Origin: Plutella xylostella
Taxonomy: Eukaryota; Arthropoda; Insecta; Lepidoptera; Plutellidae
Reading direction: 5' to 3'
Length of the DNA stretch: 64,000 nucleotides
Assembly: GCF_932276165.1 (NCBI RefSeq)
Contig: NC_063984.1
Span: forward strand, 9,555,501 to 9,619,500
The notes beneath the pieces are model-generated. The model was not told the DNA's origin, did no database searches, and was given only the letters and a program-made list of their open reading frames with translations. The stretch's first letter is position 1. Each line of letters starts with the position of its first letter. The translations under genes were made by a program, and so were the position numbers. Of the stretch, positions 47,423 through 61,079 are shown in pieces.

Positions 47423-49418
47423 TTGTTGACGAGGTTTTAGTCCAATGTCTGATCCAGAGGAACCCTAAATATATATAAATACATCTGTGGGAGCGGGCGC
47501 CACTCGAAATAATAAGTTAGTATTTCACGTAATGGAGTATAGTTGGGGAGAAAACCGCTCTAAATTAATATTTAAATGACACATTTCAGGCAAATATTTA
47601 AAATTTAAACCACCCTACATTTAAAATTAATCTAGACCATAAATCTCATTAAAACTAAACTTGGTATAAGTCTAAGGACTTAAACTATTCAGTTATAATT
47701 ATAATCTGTATCTACTTGAACAAATAGGGACTCAATTTATATACATACTTCCACATTAAATTTGTTTAGAAAAAATGAGAGAGATAGAGACATTAGAGAG
47801 TTTAAATTTAAAGAATGAGGATAAACTCAAGAAACAACAATTTTAACAGCGACTGTACATTGATGCAACCCAATCGTCAACTCATTGACACATCGAATTT
47901 GTTATTTTTCAAAATAATTGCCTCTGAGCTTGTCCAAACATTTCCCCGCACCGACAATGGCCCTATGCATTTCACAGGTTTCATTTTACGATGGAGAGAT
48001 ACTCTTGCTTGAAGGAATACGTATCATGCCATCTGTAAGTTTAATGCAACGAGATAGAGTCGCGATTAGCGCAGCAGCGCCCTGAAACTTCGTATTTCCA
48101 AAATAGAGTGATCCTCTTGAGCCGTTTATTTCCGATGAGTTGTCAGTTTGTGAGCCATATTACTTTATTAAGGCCAATACTGAGCCCAACTAAAGATGGG
48201 CAATAAGAAAAAGTTAAAAGCGGAGGTGCGATATTCTCTAGTTAAAAGGACTGTAGTTTTTCGTGGTTGTTCGAGAAATTGTTAAAGTGTACGGGTTTAT
48301 TGCGGTCCGCCACTCACTTAAGTTATTTGTAACTTTTAGGATATTGTAAAGAGATAGTATAGAAGCGCTTCTGTGTTTCAGTTTTATTGAAATTGGAAAT
48401 TACAGTTGTAGAATTCTGTATTTTTCTAGTCGCGCCGGGAAGCACCTGCAAGCCATAAAAATACTGGAAACAGCCAGGTGACCAGGCGAGACTCACTCAA
48501 GACACACGGCGCTTTTGTATTGCGAAACAAAAATAACAAATTAAGGGATTCTTTTCAAACACGACCTAGACAAAAGAATTGAGATCATCGCGGCCATTTT
48601 AGCCCAATTTTAAAAAAGAACGTCGGTCAGGTACAATATAAGTTGGTTTCAAAATTTGAACAGTCACTTGTACAGTTATTTTTTTTATTGTTGCGACGTA
48701 GGGTTAGGCCGTAAAATATAATTTTAGTGGGTTACCAGGACTCCCTTATCTGCGCCCTAGTGCATTGTTTATAGCTGCACAAAAAGGGGTTGTGCCGGTT
48801 CGCACTTGTTGGTCAAAGACAATGGGACCTTGTCTCATTATCTTCACTTTTATCTATTGTTCTCTTTCACACATGATTTAAAGGGAAAAGGTGAGTTTCG
48901 CGGAACACTTCTGTGAGGGCTTCGTGCGAAATGGTAGCGTTTTGACTAGTTAGGTTAGGTATGTTTGTTGAAAATAAAGGATTATCTCTATTTATTTTTG
49001 AAACTGGCCTTCTGCTTATTGTTGTCCTGCCTCCCAAGATGAAACTAGCGCAGTCTCTCGCAAACTTATCTTTTCCTGTAAATTCTATATAACATTATAT
49101 TTATATTTAGTTCATTATTTGTGTTAAACAATATGTGAGTGTGAGTATTGTTGTTTACCAATTTTGTAGTCCACAGTAAGTTGGTTTGTCCAACAACAAA
49201 AATAACCCGACGCAATGCAAATTGATTGATTTTTGATTTTCAAAATTCTTTATTATCAATAAGTATAATGGTAAGAAAACAGTACAACTAAAATATTATA
49301 CTATTTTATGACATTGTGGTTTACACACTTAATTAGGCTGCAGACACCTTTGTAAGTTTACAAATTATTTGACTTAATGCAAATTATACCTAGTCAAATC
49401 TGTCTGATTACAGTTCTA

Positions 49419-49566
49419 CCCCCTTATTCATAGAAAAGTTACAATTCGTTTTAACTAATAAACTGTTTTGTCCCTCTCTATCAAAGAACAAATTGTTCTT
49501 CGTCGGAGAGGGACAAAACAGTTTTTTAGTTAAAACGTTCTATAACTTCTCTATGAATAAGGGGGC
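49419..49566. mobile_element. 148-bp palindromic MITE
   Basis: Nearly the whole element is an inverted repeat: cccccttattcatag, aactgttttgtccctctc and their complements, around a short centre (aacaaattgttcttcg). TA flanks both sides (49417-49418 and 49567-49568), as for Tc1/mariner-type insertion. Confidence 0.8.
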
Positions 49567-50589
49567 TAGTATCAACCCTAAACCAATGTTCAAGCTACGT
49601 GACAAAATCATCAACGTAGAGTCCTCAGATAAATGTTTCTACAAACAATTTAGATATGGCTCCGGATACTAAAAAGATCCATTGTTCTGTAAAGGTACGC
49701 GTTAATTAATACTATTTACGTTTGTATCCTGTTTATGTTTCTTATAGTATTAGTACTTAACTTAGTTATTTAATCTACGTAGGTACTTAGTAACTATTTA
49801 AAATAATGAAAATTTAGCATTCTAACTTTTTACCCGATTAGTCAAAGTTTTATATAGGTACCTCTACTATGTACTTACATCAATATATAAAATTAAAAGT
49901 AATTGTGAGTAATATATATTTTGTTAGTAATTAATTTTATTATTCAACTCTAAATCATCCAATTTGAATTAGAAATTCAAAGATAGTTATTCAAACTTTT
50001 CTTACATTGTACTACAACACAACAACTCTACCTTACAAAAAACATGTTAACATCTAATTCAACAAGTGATTAGGTACCTCCCACGCACCAGGTAGGCAAG
50101 GAAATACCAATATTAATAGACACATCAAAAAACGTAATAATGATTCATCCACAATAATTAATCTTTGAGAAACCACGGGTTTCACAAAAGACAGATATCA
50201 TGTAGCAAATTTTAAAATAGAAACGAACAAAAAATACAATGAGGGAACAATTTTAACAAATTAAGCGACAAAATCGGCACATTTCTTGACTTAAATATGG
50301 TGTTTAAGATTGTTTTGTGGGATGAAATTATTTATGCTTGATAGGCGGAGCCCTAGTGCTGGGAAACCATTGTCGAATGGGACTGGATCATTTGGTTCGA
50401 TTTGTTTTTTTTAATATGATACTTTTTAATAGGATATGCAATAATTTCAAAGAATATATAGGGTGTTGCAAAAGTGGTATACTAAGCCGGAAAGGGGTGA
50501 CTCAGGGAGTCATTCCTGTAAAACTTGTGTTCTACGAGTAGCATTATGATAAGGATATACACAACACATTTATTTATTAATATGATTTT

Positions 50590-50700
50590 TACATACATAC
50601 AACATAACACTCTGGCGAAAAGTGGGTGCAGCAATGCACCTCTGCCTACCCCGCAAGGGAGTACATTAGTACAAGGCGTGAGTGCGTGTTTTTTTTTTTT
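50590..50700 (-). mobile_element. Retroelement 3'-end fragment
   Basis: Read on the - strand it has gcctacc-type and ttttcgccagagtgttatg motifs and ends in tgtatgtatgt, a pattern common in lepidopteran LINE 3' ends (gtgggtgcagcaatgcacct and ctctgcctaccccgcaaggg on the + strand). A T-run follows at about 50691. Confidence 0.45.
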
Positions 50701-51170
50701 ATGATTTTTACATTTTGTAGAAATTTGTTAATTAGAGATTCTTAATAATAGTGCCATCTATTTTTACCCTGTTAATAATTCAAGCCATCGAAAGCACAGA
50801 ACACATTTATTCGATCGGAATATTTTAATCGATAAACCACTCCAGGTACATCCCTAGAAAATAACAAATCTCGCATGATGCGGTAGAGAGGAGCATCACG
50901 AATGGACAAAAGGGAGGCGAACTGCCCGTCAGGCATTTTCCTTCACAGCTTTGTGCACCTCTCCCTGTCACACCAGGGTGGAGGGAAAGGGATGTAGATG
51001 GTGAAACTAACGAATAAATTTATTAAAACATCACCTTCTCAGGCGGGAGTCTCCATTATCGACGTGTGAGTCCAATAGTCGGGCGGCTGGTGCTGCCAGG
51101 TTCAAGTTAAATTATTTACCATTACATGCTGAAATATTTAAATTTATTTATAGAACTGTTATAGCCTGTC

Positions 51171-51421
51171 AAAATATGCAAGCTGAAGTGGCAGTGGGCT
51201 GGTCATATCTGCCGAAGAACCGATAACCGTTGGGGTAGACGAGTTCTCGAGTGGAGACCACGAACAGGCAAACGCAGCGTGGGACGCCCTCCTGCCCGCT
51301 GGACTGACGACCTTAGGCGGGTGGCGGGTAGTGGTTGGATGAGGAAGGCCGAGGACCGAGTGTTGTGGCGCTCCTTGGGAGAGGCCTATGTCCAGCAGTG
51401 GATGACTATTGGCTGATGATG
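51171..51421 (+). mobile_element. Second 5'-truncated copy of the 15-kb LINE family
   Basis: Target duplications atagcctgtc lie at 51161-51170 and 51422-51431. The 251-bp body encodes the same C-terminus as the 15028-16058 copy (WGRRVLEWRPRTGKRS, RWTDDLRRVAGSGWMRKA) and ends with the tail ggctgatgatg. Confidence 0.88.
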
Positions 51422-54400
51422 ATAGCCTGTCTGTTCTGACAGACGTTACAAGAGAAAATTTATTTATTTTCGCTATTGATCAAGTTATGTTAAGTAGTAC
51501 AAGTATTATTAATATAATATTATTCGTAATGAGTCTTATCCACCATCAAAGGTTGGCTAGAAGAAATTGCTTTTTGACAATAAGCCCGCCATTATATGTT
51601 TTTAGTGTGTTTTTCATTTTGTTGTTTATTTATAATGTTTTGTGTATATGTACAATAAAGTGTTAAAATACTAAATAAACTATTTTTGATAAAATTCTAT
51701 ATAATTTACTCTTTTGTTCCAAATAACCCCTAGTTTCATGAAAAGAAAGCTCCGACAGACTGGCAACATTGTGGGTGACTTGGGTTTTACACGTATGAGA
51801 TGTGAATGCCCAATTAAGCTAAATTATGCTGTATAAATATGTACACTTTTGATACGGATAGGAATATTTCTGAATGTATCTCATATTGAGAACGTAAATT
51901 ATGATTTTTTATAGCGTTGGACGGATTATTAAGGTCTTAATAGGTTTTTTCAAATTTATTTAACACTTGTTAATTATAGCTAATGTCCTTCTATGTCTAA
52001 CGACCTTCATGGTATAATAACTAAAAGAAAAGTTTCATATAAAAGAAAAAAACACATTAGCGTAACGTAAGACCATATAAATAAATCTTCCATTTTATAG
52101 GACCATCTGTGCAAAACCAGATGTTTCAGTACAAGAAAAGTGAGAAGGAATCGATTTATGAGCAATAAAATGCTTGAAGCACCACATTGTCTTACTCTGC
52201 AGGTGTACGATAGTGTGAAATTGACATAAATTTATTTGCTTTTTTAGTTTTTAATGGTACCTTTACTTTGAGTATTTACACTTCATAGTACCTGAATAAA
52301 TTTACTGAAACATGGCTTTTTCAACGTACTTATTTGCGACAGGCTAAACCCACTATCTGTCGCTGATCTCGATTGAGAAAGAGATGAAAATAAAATACGC
52401 CATTCAAAACCGTCTATTTTTTACTGCAATATTTCTAAAAATTATCTTAATGAAATTATGAGGTTATTCATATTTTTTAAGTGGAATATTCCATGATGTC
52501 TTCATTTCACTAAAGGATCAATAAGTCTCACGGGTAAGTATCTAAATGCTCTTTTAAAATATCCGACCTTTTTAGGGCTTGGTCCAAGTTTAAATTGAAC
52601 ATACACTTTACATACATTCTGCCAGTTTCTATGACTCTATCTACTTACTGATCACTGGTTACTTGTATATATTTTTTTATAAATTGTAGCTTTTTATGTG
52701 TTCAAGTGAACAAGTGCCGCCGTCATCGATGGAAATGTAATAAATCATATAAATAATAAAACTAGACGGAAACCGACGTTTTGCATCAAACTAGAGGGGA
52801 TAACTTTGCAACCTACATACCTAATGTTAATGTATTTTTATAACTATCTTGTAATTATACTTTACGTTAAAATTTTAATTTTATAATTTATTTAAATAAA
52901 AGCCACCTCCAACAGCAATAACTATTAGTTAGACACACCATGACGAAAAATCGCCATCCGCCCACACCTCGGTCGGTTCTGAAATTCTTTTTTATAATTT
53001 CCCCATTGTAGCCTTTGTGTCCGCAAGCGCCGGCCCAAGGTGTCCGCGGCGGACTGTCCGGGGGCGTCGCTCACTGAGATATTTATTTGTGTGTGCATTC
53101 TTGTGCTGACATGTAAATAAATGAATTTAGTTGCCTTTCCGAACTGGGCGTGTCCCTGATTTCGCGCTTTCAGGGTGGCTGGGTTCACGTGCGGTGGAGT
53201 ATTCCGGTGCATTGTGTGTGAGGTACTTATTGCCCTTGAAAGAAGATTGGAATGTTAAATTGCTGAAGAACTTGAATACGATGCTAACTTATTACACCCA
53301 AAGTCGTGATCTAATAATTATGTACTTTAGGTATATTAAAACTAACATCTAAGTATCTATTCCATTCCGCATCTGACTGTGTCGTCTGTGTCGTATTTTT
53401 ACTCTTACCGATCCAACTTCAATAGGTATATAGCTAGCTTACATGAAATAACTCCTTCATCAAGAAATTATTAAAATTGTTACAATATCAAAATTATGGA
53501 AAACAACATAAATTCCCGAAACACCGACACGGGGTGCGCTGCCGCTGCCGGTCCCGCGGCAAACACCTTTTATGCGATACCTTTGTAGGCTTTTTTTTAT
53601 AAAATTCCCACCAACGAAGCCCGGTCCAAGGCCGCGAAGGGCCAAGATTGGTGAATGAACCTTTATTGCTACTAATTTATGTAATAGTCAAAATGGCGGC
53701 GCTGAATGAAAACCAGAGACAAGACGTAATTTTTTTATGGCGGCCGGAAGCGCTTGCTCATTGTTCTACCTTGTCGATGGCGCCAGTTGCGTTGGGATTA
53801 CCAACGTGTTATTGGGTACTGGCTGGTTTAATCACCTTTTTAGGTTTCACTCATTTTCTTGAAGTAGGCACTTGATCGTTTTTTTTTGTCTTCGTGTTAA
53901 ATAAAAGAAAATCAATCAGAAAAAAACATAGGTACACGATAATACAATAATTTTATTTACTTCATATGGATTTTAATAAAAAAAAACAACAAGACTCGAC
54001 CAGCTAATGACCACTCGTGCTCAAAGTCGCTGACCGACGCGCAAAGTTCAATGAATGTTAGTGAAAATTGAATCGGATATGAAAAATGTATCGATTTTTC
54101 ACGATGACACGTGATTACGTGATATGGAGTGATTGAACTGTGAAATCCCGGCAGCGTGGCGCAGTCACATGTTCAAATCGATTACAATGTGACTCGCCGT
54201 TGATGTAGTAAAAACAAAACCAACTTGAGAACACCTCACAAATGTACGTGCTACTTTTTAACGTCAGAAGGGTTAGAGAAAATCCTGAAATTTAACTTGA
54301 CGAAATTGCTTTTGCAGCTGTAATACAATTGGTAGATCCGTTTAATACAATGATATTGAATGGTGGTTAGCGCAGAAGTGGTCTGAAATTTAACTTTTCG

Positions 54401-56726
54401 TAAACCCCCTGCTCTAAACAATCGTAAAACATTTTAAATCTGTTAAAAACGAGTGTCTCATACATTCCACTCATCCAAAATCATACCTAAATAGTTAATG
54501 CAGTTGTCATCGAATCGGGGGCCGTTCATATCTCCATGATTTAATTCGCGATCGACGCGACCGCGGCCACGGCGGGCGGGGCCGAGTCATTTGCTATGTC
54601 ACAGATAAATGATACCAATGGTAGCCAGTGTACGTGCAGTCTAGATGCAACAGTTTGATGACGGTATCTATATTTTTGTTTGCTATAGAAGTCCAAAAGA
54701 TATCATCCGATTAAGCTAGAAAGAGTGAAGTTTTTTATTTACCAAAAAGAAAAGACGAAGACGAATATTTACTGTGCAGCGCGAAAACTGACAATACAAA
54801 GGAACATATCAATATAAATTGTATATTTAAAAATACAATCAATGAAAATTTTATTAAGTGTATGAAAACGAGAGTTGTTGATACATACGAACACCTGCCC
54901 TTTCAGTAACAAAGTCATAATTATATCTTACAACAATATCTCATACAAAACACATGCTCACACCTTACACGTTCTAATGAGGCTGCAACTTTGTATCCAA
55001 TTGCGTACACTCACTATAACAAGATAAGAATCGTTTGCGTTGATATCTCAATCTGAGCCTGCACGCGAACCGAACCTGCAACCATATTAATCGGTGCTCC
55101 TATATTATTACATGCGTTTAAATGTTGTACCGAACTGGTTAAGTTATCCGATAAATCGCGGTTTAGCGCTATGTCCGCGTTAATCTAGATGACGTGAGAG
55201 GAAACAGAAACAAGACAAACTGTGGAGTTTAAAACTAAAAAGTAAATCAAATGCTATCTATATGTACTTTTTCATGAATAGAGTTACTAGCCTATGCAAC
55301 TATGGTCATCGTATAAAGAGTGTGTAACTTCCTGAAGGTACTATAGCTGACATAATGAACCACCTATGTTGTGAGGCTTACACTGAAAGCTCCAGCGAAA
55401 AAGGTATTTTGACTTCTTAAGGCATCTAAGGCCTCCGATTTAATCTTCCAAACTCCACTATCCTCCGTAGTGACAATCCAACCCTATAAATACAAATTAA
55501 CGTCGCAGACCTTCTGAAAATCACATTAACTTTTCTGCATTAAGAATTCAGTAACCAATATATCGGAGGATGAATAAAAAGACCCTTCACGCGTCAAACC
55601 AAACAAAGGCAGTGGCTCAACGGGTGGTACTCAAGGCGCAGTAACATCGATATTCGATGTAGGTGTTAAATAATACATTACCGCGTCATACATAATTGAA
55701 AAGATGTAAAATCGGGGCCGAATTCACGGGTATTCGCGTTTTTACCTCCGTCATTGATGGCTGCACCGGCCTTTTGCGGAATGAATGGCGCTGACGTGAT
55801 TTATCTAACTGTTGAATCGTATGTGAACATAAATGTACATGTTCAGATATAAATATCTTACATTGTAAGTGTATGAAGTAGGTGTTGCACGTAGGACTGA
55901 GAGTCATCAACTCATTTCAACACGAGTTGCGACTAGTTGTCTGCTGCCTCACCTCAATTTGTACACAAGAAGTTGCCTTTGAACAATAATAGTTTTATCC
56001 TGAATTCCTGATATGTGAAAAATAGATCTGGCTGCTATTATGTATCTATTGGTTAAATAACTTAAATATGACCTAGTCACACTATCTAAATTCTAAATAC
56101 CATATAAAAACCTTAATAAAACCACTAGGATTATTCAGAACACCACTACAACTAACTACGTTATAATAAACCCAACAACATGCTTCAAATAAAATACTTG
56201 AATGGCTAAACTAGTCAGCCCGTGTAGAGGATTAAAGTTATGAATAATCGTATCGGGCCCTCAGAATAATAACTCCTTTGCGCTTACACGGCCCACACTG
56301 GTCCATCCTCATTCCTGATTATCAACGCACTTCACTCAACCGGGCAATCCCAACTTCTTAATTGAATAATGTAACTGTGGACAAGCCCCTACATCTACAA
56401 CCTACATACATTCTACCGTGTGGCTTTATAATTCCTGTGGCTTGTTAATGCGTGACGATTGTTAAATTTGGGGGTTTTAAAAGCTTTTATTTAATTTAGG
56501 TATGTCAGTGCGAAGTAAGCTTTAATGGTTAATTTGTATTTTTTATAATTACCTGGTTAGTACTGTAATCCTAAGTAGGTAGGAATGTAGAACCAAGCTC
56601 TTAAGCTCGGGGACTCTGAACCAAGAGAGAGCAAGAGTTTATGTATAGAGAATTAGCGATTGACCAGAAAAACATTTTTATCCCAGGCTTAACCTAGTTA
56701 CGTATATGAAAATAATTTTAAAAATA

Positions 56727-56773
56727 GAATTGAATAAAAACATGTACAAACACTACATGTTTTTATTCAATTC
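56727..56773. repeat. 20-bp perfect hairpin with 7-nt loop
   Basis: gaattgaataaaaacatgta at 56727-56746 pairs exactly with 56754-56773 across caaacac. No TIR element around it was recognised. Confidence 0.75.
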
Positions 56774-58648
56774 AACTGTTCCACGCCAACAATTTTTACA
56801 TTAATTATTCATAGCTGAGATCGCCCCTGGTTATTCCATCTTCAGAATTAAAAGCACTAAGTACCTACTATGTTAAAAGCAAAATGTTTGGAAGTAAACC
56901 ATCAAGCCCAACAGAATACCTCTCCATAAGTATAACAGAGGATTATCCAATACCAAGACGAATGTTATCCTCATTGTGCATGACCATCACACACTGCTCA
57001 CTTGGTACCTGGCCATGAATGGACCATGGCCCGTGGTCCATGCAAGCAAAATAATCCGGTCCCAACAATGGACTTTACTCTCACGGAATTTTAAAATGGA
57101 CATTTACAGTTACCTCCTTCTATCGGTGTCCTGTCGACCGTAATGGATATCTGCTTTAAAGTTTAAATAAACAGCAATAAAAGGTATCTAAGTATACATC
57201 AGGGGCTACTTATCTAAGATTGGGTCGACGCTTTTGTGGATGCGTAAGTAAGTATTTTTATTCGCTCTGGTTTCTTGGATTTACAGCACACAAAAATTGG
57301 TCTATGATCTACTAGTTACATAGAAAATAAGCTATTTCTGCAATAGTCTACTTATATTACACAAATATTTAGAAGAATGATTTCCAAAAGTAAGAATTAT
57401 AGTGATAGAAAGAGCATTTCTTATTTGCACAATCAAGACAAAAAACTAATGTACTAGAAACTATGTACACAGACTAAGTAAATCACAAGAATAATGTAAT
57501 CAACATACTCAAATCTATTTAACTGCACATAAGAAATGATCAAATTTGAATGAACAACTTCATCTGCCTTACCTCAGCAGAAACCATTTGAAAAATGGAT
57601 GATATTTCGAGAAATTCAGTGACATTACCAACTACAAAACAGCTTATTTTATTAAAGCCTTTTGCTAACAAATTCGGAATAACTTCAACCACCCGCCTAA
57701 TTGCACAGTCATTTTCCAACTCACCGACTTCGCAATATCATTTACAAAGGCTACTTAAGCACAACTTAACTCGAGATAACTTAACGCTCAGTGAAGTGAG
57801 CGAAACTACCGAACGTGTTATACTTGAAAAGACCAACTCCTAATTATCCTTAGTTATCTTTTCGGGTGTTAAATTATTTCTAGAGGACCTCTAAATAGTT
57901 TCCGAATAAAAGACACCTTTGTCTAGCAAATCCTAGTCAGTTGTTGACAATTTTTTGTGCAGATTTTAAAGAGGGATATTGGATAAGTTTAAGAAGTTTG
58001 CTATTATTTGTTGCGTCCAGTTAGTCTTTGTTATGCTCGGATAAATAAGCTACTTGAAGCCGCTTGGGTGGCAGGGAGCTTTTATTCGCCGTTACGTGAA
58101 TATTTTATATCGAGTAAAAAGAATGGTAATTACTGAAAGTGTGGTTTTTTTACATGTTTTAAACCTTTTTAGTTTACTCAATAAAATAAGTTATCAGATA
58201 AGAATTATGAATAGGTATATGTCGTTTTCATTCTTCGTAAATATCGTAACGTAAAGCATAGCGGTTGTTAGGGCACTCAGTTTTATTAATATTTTAGTGT
58301 CATCGCAGCAAAGGGTCTAATTCTAGTCTCTTAAATTTGCCATTGGCTGTAGCCGATTTTATATAGCACGTGGATGCAACATATTTGTTAATATCGTGAT
58401 AATTATAACAGAAGTTCATAAAATTGAGTAAGCTATAAGACACCGCACTTCGCCGCACCGACAAATAACTAAAACACACCCATTGTCATACTAACAATAT
58501 AAGTATCACTAAAAAGCTATTATTTTAAAAGTCATTCCTAATGAGCTCAAAAACATAGAATTTAGTCAGCACCTATTTTAAATGAAAAGCAAAGTAGAGA
58601 TAAAAACTTTTAAACCCGTCAGCTAAACCGTGCTAATCGGACCGTGTG

Positions 58649-58671
58649 ATGCGATATGCATAATATCGCAT
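58649..58671. promoter_or_regulatory. Hairpin/octamer-like site in a GC-shifted block
   Basis: atgcgatat-gcata-atatcgcat is a 9-bp perfect inverted repeat containing a POU-like ATGCATAAT. It is followed by a TAATTAATTA homeodomain cluster and a GC-rich segment to about 58750. A regulatory role is a guess. Confidence 0.25.
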
Positions 58672-60883
58672 TATTTTACATAATTAATTATTCGGGCCCG
58701 CCTAAGCCCGTGACAGGGCTGACAACTTGACAAAACAAAAACGAGTGTGTTCACATCTTCACCGAGTATTCACTATCGACAACTTCATCGGTTTAAAAGC
58801 ATGTTAATAATCGATTGCGACGTTCGATTTCCGTCGATTCGAATGCACAGGCTGATCTTGAAATGACCGGTAGTATTATTGCTTTCATATTAATAATATG
58901 TTAATTAATAAGAAGCTTATGGTGTATGTCGATTTAAATAACAAAATAAGTTGGTAGGCAACTACATATTCAATTAGACACCTAGTATGTTGTTAGCAGC
59001 AAAGTTTTAGTCTTAGTTTTTGCCAGTTAGTAAATCCATTAAAAATAACCCATAGGGAAAACCATAAATTAAAAAAAGATAATGCTACTTATGTGATGAT
59101 TATTCTTGTTTTTTTCATATAAAATCAACCGCATAACATATTATATTATATTACTCATCATTGTCCCAATCACCTCTATAAGTATTAAATTAAAGTGGAT
59201 CCAAATCTGTATATTTTAATATAGTTGCAGCACGCTTAGTCATACTATCCAAACTAAAAACACTGAAAAAAAACCACCGAAGGTACTACTCGTAATTAAT
59301 CTGCCTTGGTTGAATAGGAACATAGAGGGCAATTTTCGCTCACTTAACATTTACTCAACTCACGACATCGACATAATATCTCTTGAGCTACATAATTATG
59401 TAGATACAATATTTCACTGCTTATTATATAAATATTATATTAATCTTAACAAAACGAAATTATATATAAAAAATATACAAATATAAGTCAAGCCCTGGCC
59501 AATGTCGAAAGAACAAAAGTTCAGGGAGGTAAATACATTAACAACCTTTACCAAAATTTATAAATACTGAGATTTTTACTAACCGAACCTACACTTTAAA
59601 ATAGGAAATTCATAATAAGTATCCTCTTCCCACTGTTTTTTTATTAAGTTGGTATCGGTCTCAGCCTCAACCACAATGTTGCGGTCAGCCTAATGGTTCG
59701 CATTAATAATTATGAGATTTTATTACAAGGCACGAGCAATAAATGAGTAGGCCATTTAATAGTTGAATAAGTCTTTATTTATAGATGTGTGTGGTTGTTT
59801 TATGTGCTGTTTGCGTTTTACACCTAATGCTCGATCGCCCATCATCTCTTAATGATCGGTATTAATTAAATATGATAAGTATGAAATAATTTGGATAATT
59901 AATAAATCTGCTTCTTTAAGAGAAATTTTTCAAAAGTCTTTTTTTTTATGCTCACAGCGAGCGTGCCTTGCGAAACAGCCATCAATAACCAAAATCAGAG
60001 TAGATTTTCAGTGGGAGCTTTTTCTCTTCGCGAAACCTTCCCGGAATTTCGCCCCATGACACCGTTTCAAAACCTCCAAAACCTTACATTTAGGTATCAT
60101 TTAAACAGAGCACCCTGTACACTTGTATAGTGCATGGGAGAACATGTCCCCGCCTGGAGCTGGCTGGGCTCCTTCAGTTGCGGGGACGGCCGCGTCGCCC
60201 GGGATCACTCTCGGATGAACTGCTGAGGGAGCGTCGGGCCACGAGACCAGCGATGTGTGGCTGAGGGCTTAGCGTGTTGGTAACGAATGTTTATTTAATA
60301 TTATACGTGTATAGATACGATCAGCTTCATAAGTAACTATACTGATTTTCAAAGTACCTCAATGTTTGCATGGTTGATATTTAAGCCGAGTACTCATTTG
60401 GGAAAAAAAAAATACTGAGTAAGACTCGGTACTACTCGGCAAAAGTGTCACTCGGCCCATCTCTACTAATTATGAAGCAGACCACAACTAGACTAGGGTT
60501 TGTTGTTATAATGATGGAAGTAGAAACTAGAAAGGACTATCGTAGTACGAAAATTTTAGAAACTCGTTGACTTTTATATACATACTGTCATCATTTATCA
60601 GTTTGTTTGTTGTTAGGTATATTTTGTGGCTACCATCAAATTAACGCATATTTCGTTGCCTCGCACTTTTCATCTCATTCATAAATATTTTTACCAAAGA
60701 ATAAAATAACTTCAAATAAGTATGAACACACAACCCATGTATGCTTTGGTAGGCTACATTTTATTTTGGCCTTTACTTTTCCACGCATATTCGATTTCAC
60801 TGGCCAAATAATGGCCAAACACATTCCAGTGATTTTCGTTCCTATGTGAAATTTATACATACATAAATTAATATGCTCACGAT

Positions 60884-60938
60884 GGTATCCCCGAAGAAGG
60901 GGTAGTCAGAGGTCACTCGCATGCTTTTCGCTGTAAGT
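60884..60938 (-). mobile_element. Retroelement 3'-end fragment
   Basis: gatggtatccccgaagaagg, ggtagtcagaggt and gcttttcgctgtaagtac resemble the lepidopteran repeat type at 50590-50700, read on the - strand and ending toward a catacata stretch. Confidence 0.4.
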
Positions 60939-61079
60939 ACATTTAATTTTGTACTCACGTGATAGGTCGCGAGCCGTATCGCCGTTTTTTAATGTACCTA
61001 AGTAATAAAATGAATACGGGTTTGCTAGTTCGTAACAATTTAGTTAGTATTCAGTAACATCATAGTGTGTGTATGTGTT

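Larger units (their letters stand above)
43490..61060. other. Gene-poor upstream region
   Basis: Apart from the mobile elements listed separately I see no gene: open frames are short, AT-rich and without recognisable domains. The GC-rich block 54520-54600 (gcgatcgacgcgaccgcggc, followed by ggcgggcgggg) resembles the GC blocks close to wg. Confidence 0.5.

Noticed and set aside
51409..51666. 85-codon open frame ending in hydrophobic residues, with AATAAA after it
   Set aside because: It begins in the tail of the truncated LINE and runs into AT-rich sequence. It is probably older retroelement 3' sequence or chance.
57595..57843. 82-codon + strand open frame with a fair start context
   Set aside because: Hydrophilic, unrecognised and isolated; no splice sites or neighbours support it. 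It could be revisited with transcript data.
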